Below the pieces are notes generated by a model. The model was not told the origin of the DNA. It was given only the letters and a program-made list of their open reading frames with translations, and ran no database searches. Shown here piece after piece: positions 53,686 through 64,000 of a DNA stretch of 64,000 nucleotides (position 1 is its first letter; the number at the start of each line of letters is the position of its first letter). The DNA is from Muraenolepis orangiensis (taxonomy: Eukaryota > Chordata > Actinopteri > Gadiformes > Muraenolepididae): NCBI GenBank assembly GCA_027704905.1, contig CM051015.1, positions 17,747,727 to 17,811,726 of the forward strand, in the 5' to 3' direction. The position numbers were made by a program, and so were the translations under genes.

Positions 53686-56600
53686 TCAGTTGTGTGGCTC
53701 CGGCTCCCACGTCCGAATGGGCACAGAGGCGAGGCTTCTTTGTGGCTGTGTCCTAGGCCTGCCGCCTGCAGCAACCACCACTTTCAAAGTTGCTGCGGCC
53801 ATACGGATCACAGCCACGGGGGGAATCAGCATGCGCTTTCTCACCAGCAGGTTTCTGGAGGTCCATATGGCGTCTTTTATGGCGGACAGGGTGAGCCACT
53901 GCTTCTGGAAGAGCGCTGGTGGTACTTTTTTTGGGCTCACCCCGTACAGCACTAGCTGTGCTGTTAGGACCTCCCTGCTGGCAAGTACGGGAATTGCAGG
54001 GAGCCGGCCATTGCCCACTGGTCTCCAGCAGCGGTGCACTCCCAGAGCACATGCCTCACCGTCTCGTGGGCGCCACAGCCTTGGCGGGGGCATGTTGGTT
54101 CGCTCCCATGCCCCGGGAGTGCATAACGGACCTGACCGGGAGGATCTCATGAGCCGTCATCCATGACAGGTCCCGGAGTCTGTTGGGGAGAGCGGGATGG
54201 TTCACGTTGCGCCAAACCGTCGTGGGCTCGCCGATTGCGAGCCCGCGCACTGGACTCACTGGTTCCGTTCCTGTACAACAGAGATTAAAAGCTTGTGATT
54301 CGTCAAGACATCTAAAACCTCGTCCTCGAGGTTAAAATGTTTTAAAAACTTCTTTATAAAAACATATGATGGTGACAATTTAAAGGAAACTGGTTTTCTC
54401 AAATCTATATTAAAGAAAGGAAATCTCCTTAGGTAGGACCCCATCCAGAACTGTGCCATCGCTGTTGTTTTATGGTTACCGGATGGGGCCGTCGCCTGTT
54501 TAAAATGCAGTGCCGTGTAGGCGCTGCCTAAAAACAGGTGGAGGTCCGGGACTCCTTTACCCCCTTTTTCTTTTCTTTTTTTCATTGTGTCCCTTTTCAG
54601 TCTCTCCCATTTGGACCCCCACAAGAAATAAAACAGTGCTCGTTCGAGTTCTAAAAGCACTCTCCGCGGAGGCATAAAAACAGAGCAAATCAATAAAAAC
54701 AAAGGTAAAATCACCGCCTTGATGATTAAAACCTTCCCTTCCATCGTCAGTCCTCTAAGTCCCCAGTAGCCCAGTCTCTGCCTAACTTTCCCTAACACGT
54801 CTGGCCAATTTTTTGTCCCTTCCCCCTCCCTGTCAAATTTGACCCCGAGTATTTTGATGTCTGTCGTGTTTGATCGTCAGGGGGAGTCCTGTCTTGTCGG
54901 TCTCGGCCACGGTCCATAAAAAAAGGGCTTGGGTCTTCCCTCGGTTGAGTTTGGACCCAGAGGCCAGTCCGTAGTCGTCGGTCAGGTTCAGTGCTCTGTC
55001 GAGGGATGAAAGGTCAGTGCATAAAATGTTAATGTCGTCCATGTATAAAAAACACTTGGCGTGTTCCCCCCCGCTACCTGGTATGCCACCCCCGTGATCC
55101 ATTTGTCCCTTCTCAATACCTGGGCGAGTGGTTCTATGCATGTCACGTAGAGGAGAGCAGATAACGGACACCCCTGACGGACACCGCAGTGTAAATCGAC
55201 TGCTTTTGTCAGTTGCCCGTTAACCATGAATTTGCTGCTGATGTCCCGATACAGCAATCCCACCCACTCTAAGTACCTCTCTGGGAATCCCATTTTTTGC
55301 AGTACCCGAAATAGGTACTGGTGCGAGACCCGATCGAAAGCCTTCTCGAAGTCTAAATTGAGGACTATTAGCCTGATGTTTCTGTCTCTCGCGTAACAGA
55401 TGGTGTCTCGGATCAGTACGAGGCTGTCCGTGATCTTTCTCCCCGGTATGCCGCAGGTTTGATCCGGGTGGATCACGTCCCCTAAAACCACTGACATCCT
55501 ATTTGCTAAAACCTTACTAAATAATTACAGTCAAAGTTTAAAAGGGTGATGGGTCTCCAGTTTTTTAAGTCTGTCTTGTCGTCTTTTTTGTGTAACAGTT
55601 TTACTATCCCTATCCTAAATGTGTCGGGTAGTCGGCCTAGTCCTCGGAACTCCGTAAAAATAGTCAATAGGTCGGGTGCTAAAATATCCCAAAATGTGGA
55701 GTAAAACTCACACGGGAGCCCATCCTCCCCGCGGACTTCCCCCTTTTAAAACCACACAAGCATTGTTCAGTTCTAAAAGGGTAAAATCACGGGTTTAAAA
55801 AGGGGGCACTGTCAATTTTTTTGTCAATTTTTTCTAAAATATTTTTAATCGATTGTTCTAAAACCATTTTTTCACTATATAAATCCTCATAAAACCCTTC
55901 AATCACTTCTTTTGTTTCTTCTACTGTTTTGGTCATTTCCCATTGTGTTTTTTTAAATAAGAATCCCCTCCCCCCTGTTAATAACTTTCTTAAAAAAATA
56001 TCGTGTGCACTTTTCCCCTTCTTCTATTTCTCTTTCTTTACTCCTTACTATGATTCCTTGGCTCTTATTTCAGATAAAATCAGCATCTCTTCTTTTACTT
56101 TTTTTATCTATGGATTAAAATCCAGCCCTTGTTGTGTTAAAATAAAATAACGCTGTAGTCTTTTTTGCAGCCCCAAACATGCGTCTATTTTGTTTCTTCT
56201 TTTTTCTTTTTCTGCTTTTTTAAAGAAAGTCTGCGTCCTTCCCTTCACCATCTCCCACCACTGTGCTCGTGTTTTGTATAGGTCTTGGAGGGTCTGCCAT
56301 TGACTGAATCGCTCCCTGAATCGGCTTACCAGTTCTTCGTCCTCTAAAAGGGAGCAATTCAGTTTCCACAGACCTCTGCCACTGGTCACACCTGAGGAGA
56401 GTGAAAGGGTGCAGGAGAGCATAGCGTGATCCGAAAAGAAAACAGGGGTTAATGTAGCATCGGTTGGCGGGCAGTCTCTGGTAAAAAAATAGTCAATGCG
56501 AGAGGCTCTAGTGCCATCACCACTGAACCAGGTGTAGCCCTCCTCTCTTGGATGCAGGGTTTTAAAACAGTCTCGTAGTTTAAAATCCCTAACTAAACCC

Positions 56601-57165
56601 TGCAATAAAACCGACGTACTTGTCTACTCTAAAATCCTCCCCTGCGCCTCGTCTATCGCCTCTATTTAAAATACAATTTAAAATCCCCCCCTAAAACTAA
56701 TGGCGTTCGCCCTAGCATGTGGGGCTGCAGGCTTTCTAAAAGCTCATGGCGGTCGTGTTTGTCATTAAAACCATAAATGTTTAAAAGTTTAAAATCCTTC
56801 CCCATAAAAAGACAAATGTGCTAAAAGCGCCCGCCCGTCGCTCACCACCGTGCTGCCCTTCACCAGAACGGAGGGGTTTTTGATTAAAATGGCCACACCA
56901 TCGTTTTTATTTTCATTTGAGCCACTCCATATCGATTGGTGTGGCCATTTTTCCTCCCATTGTTTGTAGCTGGTTAAAAAGGGCAAGGAACATTCTTGGA
57001 TTAAAAACACATCTGCATTACACGTTTGGAGGAAAGATAAAATCATGTGCACTCTAACTCTTGATTTTACACTTCTCACATTGAGAGTCGAGAAGGTGAG
57101 AGCCATGAGTATGATATTAAAAGGGGGTAGAGCGGTAGCATTAAAAGACCATAAAAATAAAACAT
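53686..57165 (-). pseudogene. Element B ORF2, broken into many frames
   Basis: Same endonuclease and RT sequence as element A, but cut by many 1-nt indels, for example ctcccctg to ctccctg, ggcccacgg to ggccacgg and tgcccaccc to tgccaccc. Pieces remain open: 56789-57165 (endonuclease start), 56108-56605, 54988-55497 (RT core), 54256-54798 and 53686-54150. All the breaks I checked are in short homopolymers, so they may be consensus errors rather than mutations. Confidence 0.85.
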
Positions 57166-57173
57166 GTCGGTGG

Positions 57174-58447
57174 TCAGTCAATACTTTGTGAACGACGCCC
57201 TTTCTTAACCCAACGTGGGAGAAGGTTTGTGCTTCGTTCCCCTTCGAGACAATGTGCTCGTCAGGCACAAGGTCTTTCGGGGTCGACTGTAATGTTGTAG
57301 TTAAAAAGGGGAAAGTGTTTGGGTGAGTCGTCGGGGAAGATTCTGGACAGCTCCTCCGCAGAGGAACTGGATCCAGGTCTTCCCTTTTCTCGAGGACTCC
57401 TAGGGAGCCCATAGACGACTCAGACACTCTTCTCTTGCCGGTCTGCACTCCGGGGAGGGAGACGTCACTAGACTCCGCCTCCGAGTCACTACTATCTCCA
57501 TATCACCGTTTTTCGGTGACTCGGGGCGTCGCTCAGCTCCGCGTTCTGCCTGTGCAGCCCCACCTTCTCTCTCCTCACCGGATTGGTGGTGGGGCTGCTT
57601 TGGGCCCCTCCCCTCTCCCGCCTCTATTTCTTGTCCTCCAATCATATGAGGGTTGGGATTTGGCGGGAGATTTGAATTTTCCACAACGGCCTTCAATCAA
57701 CACATTGTCATTCCAACTGCCACCTTCTTGAGTTTGTTGGCAAAAGATTTGGGGCAGTCTCTGAAGAGATGATTTAATTCTCCACAGAGGTTGCACCTTC
57801 TGCCATTGGTACATTCTTCAAACGGTCGTGTCCAATTTCTCTACATTTCCCGCACACAACCTTCTCACACGCTTCTACCAAGTGCCCATGCTCACCGCAC
57901 TTGCGGCAGAGCTTGGGCTGCCCCTGGTAGTGGATGTAGCCTCTGTTTTCTCCAAGCACTACCATAGAGGGGAGATGTTTCAGGCCCTGGAATCCACTCG
58001 GGTCCCGCCATTGTTGAATGGGGACCCTCCACGCGCAATTCCAGATGCCGTCCTCATCTCTAACCTTGGTAGCTGGGCCTTACAGTGCAGTATCTAGCCA
58101 GCCATATACATATATCGTCAGCATTCACCGTTTCATTAAACATCCGGACAATGACCGTTTTAAAGGCATTGTCGTTCAGTCGTTCCACATCAAATGCTGA
58201 AAAACTGGTCCTTAACATTTTCAAAGCGTGCTCCAGAAATCGGGAGAAGGTTGTCGCGGCACGGAAGCTGACATCAAAGCCCTTGTTAAAGGGCAAAGAC
58301 AAAATACAGTTCAAATCATCGGGGGAGAAGCGAAGGACGCCTTGAATCAGCTTCCGTGAAAAATCAAGCCGGGAGATCTGTCTGGGTTCTTTAAATTTAA
58401 AACGCACGCTGTGGTGCCTCTTCATGCCTGCGTGGTGCGAACGACAT
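57174..58447 (-). pseudogene. Element B ORF1, frameshifted
   Basis: Homologous to the 423-aa ORF1 of element A. An inserted t (tggtgcg for tgggcg) shifts the frame after the first few codons, and further 1-nt changes break the zinc-knuckle region near 57825 (aaacggtcgtg for aaacgtgtg). Several pieces remain open, for example 58060-58503 and 57774-57965. Confidence 0.85.
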
Positions 58448-58705
58448 CGTAGAGGCACCACCGCGCTAAAAAACCCAATAAAACGTAAGAACAACAACCA
58501 CAAATAAAACTAAAAAACACCACACGTAAAATAAGGCAAAACCACGCAACAATAAAACAGGAAAAAACACGTACAAACCACAACAAGAACAAGTAAAAAA
58601 GCCACTCACCTCACCTCACCACACCCACTGTATATCGTATTCTTTTGGGTGTAACCTAAGAATAAGCGTACAGACAAGAACCAAAAGAAATACAGATAAT
58701 CTCCT

Positions 58706-59705
58706 NNNNNNNNNNNNNNNNNNNNNNNNNNNNNNNNNNNNNNNNNNNNNNNNNNNNNNNNNNNNNNNNNNNNNNNNNNNNNNNNNNNNNNNNNNNNNNN
58801 NNNNNNNNNNNNNNNNNNNNNNNNNNNNNNNNNNNNNNNNNNNNNNNNNNNNNNNNNNNNNNNNNNNNNNNNNNNNNNNNNNNNNNNNNNNNNNNNNNNN
58901 NNNNNNNNNNNNNNNNNNNNNNNNNNNNNNNNNNNNNNNNNNNNNNNNNNNNNNNNNNNNNNNNNNNNNNNNNNNNNNNNNNNNNNNNNNNNNNNNNNNN
59001 NNNNNNNNNNNNNNNNNNNNNNNNNNNNNNNNNNNNNNNNNNNNNNNNNNNNNNNNNNNNNNNNNNNNNNNNNNNNNNNNNNNNNNNNNNNNNNNNNNNN
59101 NNNNNNNNNNNNNNNNNNNNNNNNNNNNNNNNNNNNNNNNNNNNNNNNNNNNNNNNNNNNNNNNNNNNNNNNNNNNNNNNNNNNNNNNNNNNNNNNNNNN
59201 NNNNNNNNNNNNNNNNNNNNNNNNNNNNNNNNNNNNNNNNNNNNNNNNNNNNNNNNNNNNNNNNNNNNNNNNNNNNNNNNNNNNNNNNNNNNNNNNNNNN
59301 NNNNNNNNNNNNNNNNNNNNNNNNNNNNNNNNNNNNNNNNNNNNNNNNNNNNNNNNNNNNNNNNNNNNNNNNNNNNNNNNNNNNNNNNNNNNNNNNNNNN
59401 NNNNNNNNNNNNNNNNNNNNNNNNNNNNNNNNNNNNNNNNNNNNNNNNNNNNNNNNNNNNNNNNNNNNNNNNNNNNNNNNNNNNNNNNNNNNNNNNNNNN
59501 NNNNNNNNNNNNNNNNNNNNNNNNNNNNNNNNNNNNNNNNNNNNNNNNNNNNNNNNNNNNNNNNNNNNNNNNNNNNNNNNNNNNNNNNNNNNNNNNNNNN
59601 NNNNNNNNNNNNNNNNNNNNNNNNNNNNNNNNNNNNNNNNNNNNNNNNNNNNNNNNNNNNNNNNNNNNNNNNNNNNNNNNNNNNNNNNNNNNNNNNNNNN
59701 NNNNN
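58706..59705. other. Assembly gap, exactly 1,000 Ns
   Basis: A round-number N run, so a placeholder of unknown true length. It separates the oppositely oriented elements B and C and hides both their 5' ends and any U2 5' end or promoter. Confidence 0.99.
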
Positions 59706-59852
59706 TTACTTGTTCTTGTTGTGGTTTTTACGTGTTTTTCCTGTTTTATTGTTGCGTCGTTTTGCCTTTTTTTACGTGTGGTGTTTTTAGTATTTATTTG
59801 TGGTTGTTGTTCTTACGTTTTATTGGGTTTTTAGCGCGGTGGTGCCTCTACG

Positions 59853-61124
59853 ATGTCGTTCGCCCACGCAGGCATGAAGAGGCACCACAGCGTGCGTTTT
59901 AAATTTAAAGAACCCAGACAGATCTCCCGGCTTGATTTTTCACGGAAGCTGATTCAAGGCGTCCTTCGCTTCTCCCCCGATGATTTGAACTGCATTTTGT
60001 CTTTGCCCTTTAACAAGGGCTTTGATGTCAGCTTCCGTGCCGCGACAACCTTCTCCGATTTCTGGACACGCTTTGAAAATGTGAAGGACCAGTTTTCAGC
60101 ATTTGATGTGGAACGACTGAACGACAATGCCTTTAAAACGGTCATTGTCCGGATGTTTAATGAAACGGTGAATGCTGACGATATATGTATATGGCTGGCT
60201 AGATACTGCACTGTAAGGGCCCAGGCTACCAAGGTTAGAGATGAGGACGGCATCTGGAATTGCGCGTGGAGGGTCCCCATTCAACAATGGCGGGACCCGA
60301 GTGGATTCCAGGGCCTGAAACATCTCCCCTCTATGGTAGTGCTTGGAGAAAACAGAGGCTACATTCACTACCAGGGGCAGCCCAAGCTCTGCCGCAAGTG
60401 CGGCGAGCATGGGCACCTGGTAGAAGCGTGTGAGAAGGTTGTATGCGGGAAATGTAGAGAAATTGGACACTCTTTTGAAGAATGTACCAATGGCAGAAGG
60501 TGCAACCTCTGTGGAGAATTAAATCATCTCTTCAGAGACTGCCCCAAATCGTTTGCCAACAAACTCAAGAAGGTGGCAGTTGGAAATACAAATGTGTTGA
60601 TTGAAGCCGGTGTGGAAAATTCAAATCTCCCGCCAAATCCCAACCCTTCTATGATTGGAGGACAAGAAATAGAGGCGGGAGAGGGGGAGGGGCCCAAAGC
60701 AGCCCCACCACCAATCGGTGAGGAGAGAGAAGGTGGGGCTACACAGGCAGAAGGCGGAGCTGAGCGACGCCCCGAGTCACTGAAAAACGGGGATATGGAG
60801 ATAGTAAGTGACTCGGAGGCGGAGTCTAGTGACGTCTCCCTCCCCGGAGTGCAGACCGGCAAGAGAAGAGTGTCTGAGTCGTCCATGGGCTCCCTAGGAG
60901 TCCTCGAGAAAAGGGGAAGACCTGGATCCAGTTCCTCTGCGGAGGAGCTGTCCAGAATCTTCCCCGACGACTCACCAAACACTTTCCCCTTTTTAACTAC
61001 AACATTACAGTCGACCCCAAAAGACCTTGTGCCTGACGAGCACATTGTCTCGGAGGGGAACGAAGCACAAAACCTTCTCCCACGTTGGGTTAAGAAAGGG
61101 CGTCGTTCACAAAGTATTGACTGA
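59853..61124 (+). CDS. Element C ORF1: zinc-knuckle protein, intact
   Basis: 423 aa, same length as element A ORF1, with all three CCHC knuckles ([42 protein letters not shown]). Substitutions against A include HSFEEC for HTFEEC, NPSMIGG for NPHMIGG and TQAEGG for AQAERG. The open frame with scattered substitutions indicates an independent copy that has kept coding capacity. Predicted role as for element A ORF1: RNA-binding chaperone. Confidence 0.9.
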   Translation: MSFAHAGMKRHHSVRFKFKEPRQISRLDFSRKLIQGVLRFSPDDLNCILSLPFNKGFDVSFRAATTFSDFWTRFENVKDQFSAFDVERLNDNAFKTVIVRMFNETVNADDICIWLARYCTVRAQATKVRDEDGIWNCAWRVPIQQWRDPSGFQGLKHLPSMVVLGENRGYIHYQGQPKLCRKCGEHGHLVEACEKVVCGKCREIGHSFEECTNGRRCNLCGELNHLFRDCPKSFANKLKKVAVGNTNVLIEAGVENSNLPPNPNPSMIGGQEIEAGEGEGPKAAPPPIGEEREGGATQAEGGAERRPESLKNGDMEIVSDSEAESSDVSLPGVQTGKRRVSESSMGSLGVLEKRGRPGSSSSAEELSRIFPDDSPNTFPFLTTTLQSTPKDLVPDEHIVSEGNEAQNLLPRWVKKGRRSQSID

Positions 61125-61132
61125 CCACCGAA

Positions 61133-64000
61133 ATGTTTTATTTTAATGGTCTTTTAATGCTACCCCCTTTTAATATCATACTCATGGCTCTCACCTTCTC
61201 GACTCTCAATGTGAGAAGTGTAAAATCAAGAGTTAGAGTGCACATGATTTTATCTTTCCTCCAAACGTGTAATGCAGATGTGTTTTTAATCCAAGAATGT
61301 TCCTTGCCCTTTTTAACCAGCTACAAAAAATGGGAGGAAAAATGGCCACACCAATCGATATGGAGTGGCTCAAATGAAAATAAAAACGATGGTGTGGCCA
61401 TTTTAATCAAAAACCCCTCCGTTCTGGTGAAGGGCAGCACGGTGGTGAGCGACGGGCGGGCGCTTTTAGCACACTTTTATGGGGAAGGATTTTAAACTTT
61501 TAAACATTTATGGTTTTAATGACAAACACGACCGCCATGAGCTTTTAGAAAGCCTGCAGCCCCACATGCTAGGGCGAACGCCATTAGTTTTAGGGGGGGA
61601 TTTTAATTGTATTTTAAATAGAGGCGATAGACGAGGCGCAGGGGAGGATTTTAGAGTAGACAAGACGTCGGTTTTATTGCAGGGTTTAGTTAGGGATTTT
61701 AAACTACGAGACTGTTTTAAAACCCTGCATCCAAGAGAGGAGGGCTACACCTGGTTCAGTGGTGATGGCACTAGAGCCTCTCGCATCGACTATTTTTTTA
61801 CCAGAGACTGCCCGCCAACCGATGCTACATTAACCCCTGTTTTCTTTTCGGATCACGCTATGCTCTCCTGCACCCTTTCACTCTCCTCAGGTGTGACCAG
61901 TGGTAGAGGTCTGTGGAAACTGAATTGCTCCCTTTTAGAGGACGAAGAACTGGTAAGCCGGTTCAGGGAGCGATTCAGTCAATGGCAGACCCTCCAAGAC
62001 CTATACAAAACACGAGCACAGTGGTGGGAGATGGTGAAGGGAAGGACGCAGACTTTCTTTAAAAAAGCAGGAAAAGAAAAAAAGAAGAAACAAAATAGAC
62101 GCATGTTGGGGCTGCAAAAAAGACTACAGCGGTATTTCATTTTAACACAGGGGCTGGATTTTAATCCAGAGATAAAAAAAGTAAAAGAAGAGATGCTGAT
62201 TTTATCTGAAATAAGAGCCAAAGGAATCATAGTAAGGAGTAAAGAAAGAGAAATAGAAGAAGGGGAAAAGTGCACACGATATTTTTTTAAGAAAGTTATT
62301 AACAGGGGGGAGGGGATTCTTAATTTAAAAAAACACAATGGGGAAATGACCAAAACAGTAGACGAAACAAAAGAAGTGATTGAAGGGTTTTATGGGGATT
62401 TATATAGTGAAAAAATGGTTTTAGAACAATCGATTGAAAAGATTTTAGAAAAAATAGACAAAAAAATTGACAGTGCCCCCTTTTTAACCCGTGATTTTAC
62501 CCTTTTAGAACTGAACAAATGCTTGTGTGGTTTTAAAAGGGGGAAGTCCGCGGGGGAGGATGGGCTCCCGTGTGAGTTTTACTCTACATTTTGGGATATT
62601 TTAGCACCCGACCTACTGACTATTTTTACGGAGTTCCGAGGACTAGGCCGACTACCCGACACATTTAGGATAGGGATAGTAAAACTGTTACACAAAAAAG
62701 ACGACAAGACAGACTTAAAAAACTGGAGACCCATCACCCTTTTAAACTTTGACTGTAAATTATTTAGTAAGGTTTTAGCAAATAGGATGTCAGTGGTTTT
62801 AGGGGACGTGATCCACCCGGATCAAACCTGCGGCATACCGGGGAGAAAGATCACGGACAGCCTCGTACTGATCCGAGACACCATCTGTTACGCGAGAGAC
62901 AGAAACATCAGGCTAATAGTCCTCAATTTAGACTTCGAGAAGGCTTTCGATCGGGTCTCGCACCAGTACCTATTTCGGGTACTGCAAAAAATGGGATTCC
63001 CAGAGAGGTACGTAGAGTGGGTGGGATTGCTGTATCGGGACATCAGCAGCAAATTCATGGTTAACGGGCAACTGACAAAAGCAGTCGATTTACACTGCGG
63101 TGTCCGTCAGGGGTGTCCGTTATCTGCTCTCCTCTACGTGACATGCATAGAACCACTCGCCCAGGTATTGAGAAGGGACAAATGGATCACGGGGGTGGGC
63201 ATACCAGGTAGCGGGGGGGAACACGCCAAGTGCTTTTTATACATGGACGACATTAACATTTTATGCACTGACCTTTCATCCCTCGACAGAGCACTGAACC
63301 TGACCGACGACTACGGACTGGCCTCTGGGTCCAAACTCAACCGAGGGAAGACCCAAGCCCTTTTTTATGGACCGTGGGCCGAGACCGACAAGACAGGACT
63401 CCCCCTGACGATCAACACGACAGACATCAAAATACTCGGGGTCAAATTTGACAGGGAGGGGGAGGGGACAAAAAATTGGCCAGACGTGTTAGGGAAAGTT
63501 AGGCAGAGACTGGGCTACTGGGGACTTAGAGGACTGACGATGGAAGGGAAGGTTTTAATCATCAAGGCGGTGATTTTACCTTTGTTTTTATTGATTTGCT
63601 CTGTTTTTATGCCTCCGCGGAGAGTGCTTTTAGAACTCGAACGAGCACTGTTTTATTTCTTGTGGGGGTCCAAATGGGAGAGACTGAAAAGGGACACAAT
63701 GAAAAAAAGAAAAGAAAAAGGGGGTAAAGGAGTCCCGGACCTCCACCTGTTTTTAGGCAGCGCCTACACGGCACTGCATTTTAAACAAGCGACGGCCCCA
63801 TCCGGAAACCACAAAACAACAGCGATGGCACAGTTCTGGATGGGGTCCTACCTAAGGAGATTTCCTTTTTTTAATATAGATTTGAGAAAACCAGTTTCCT
63901 TTAAACTGTCACCATCATATGTTTTTATAAAGAAGTTTTTAAAACATTTTAACCTCGAGGACGAGGTTTTAGATGTTTTGACGAATCACAAGCTTTTAAT
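61133..64000 (+). pseudogene. Element C ORF2, 5-bp deletion in endonuclease, otherwise open to window end
   Basis: Endonuclease start matches A (FSTLNVRSVKSR, LIQECSLP). Near 61474, gcacacttttatg replaces gcacatttgtcttttatg of A, a 5-base loss that causes a stop at 61495. Downstream the frame resumes (LLNIYGFND) and is open through LGGDFNCILN, the endonuclease-RT linker (KKAGKEKKKKQNRRMLGLQ, intact here) and the RT with GVRQGCPLSALLY and FLYMDDINIL, to the window end. Without the deletion this would be a full-length ORF2. Confidence 0.88.

Larger units (their letters stand above)
53337..58705 (-). mobile_element. Keno-like LINE, element B (tandem with A, 5' end in gap)
   Basis: Collinear with element A from poly(A) (T-run from 53337) to the 5' UTR at 58620-58705, where the assembly gap starts. 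It differs from A mostly by single-base indels in homopolymers, with few substitutions. Confidence 0.92.
59706..64000 (+). mobile_element. Keno-like LINE, element C, opposite orientation, cut by window end
   Basis: Plus-strand copy of the same family, starting in the 5' UTR (ttacttgttcttgttgtggt) and running into the RT C-terminal region at the window end. It is not an exact inverted copy of A or B, so not a simple assembly reflection. Confidence 0.92.

Overview
The window is vertebrate nuclear DNA, almost certainly from a teleost fish. It has spliced genes with GT-AG introns, long (CA)n/(GT)n tracts, and a dense mix of L2-like and Tx1-clade LINEs, hAT transposons and tRNA-derived SINEs. A run of exactly 1,000 Ns (58706-59705) marks a scaffold gap. 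Product names come from protein families recognised by eye; no search was run.

Host genes, left to right. (1) 57-2562 (+) holds the last four coding exons of an angulin-family receptor, closest to ILDR2. (2) 4714-19358 (+) is a complete eight-exon ildr1 (564 aa) with signal peptide, V-type Ig domain, transmembrane segment, Cys-rich stretch and a tail ending SVVI. Intron 2 (10.7 kb) is packed with transposons: an L2 with an intact 1,051-aa ORF inserted in an opposite-strand LINE, and an intact hAT with an 8-bp target duplication. (3) rsph1, a MORN-repeat radial-spoke gene, occurs twice on the minus strand (25925-28491 and 36521-40271). Each copy keeps exons 1-5 and an upstream RFX X-box-like site and CRE. 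(4) cln5 (30522-34085, +; lysosomal BMP synthase) lies between the two copies, with a CACGTGAC/TGACGTCA cluster upstream. The two rsph1 copies sit in direct duplicates of about 6-7 kb (24137-29990 and 34541-41740).

41.8-47.7 kb has no recognisable host gene. It holds hAT fragments, fold-back sequences and a near-perfect hairpin at 45165-45269.

The right end (47.7-64 kb) is the most unusual part. A minus-strand U2 snRNA sequence (47697-47847) is cut inside the branch-point-pairing region by a Tx1-clade LINE of the U2-targeting (Keno-like) type. Element A (47848-53319) is bounded by a 17-bp duplication of U2 nt 38-54. A second element, B (53337-58705), is inserted in tandem at the upstream copy of that duplication. 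A third, C (59706-64000+), lies beyond the gap in the opposite orientation. The first ~27 nt of element A copy the 5' end of U2 snRNA itself. This looks like a U2 locus serving as a repeated landing site for a target-specific retrotransposon.
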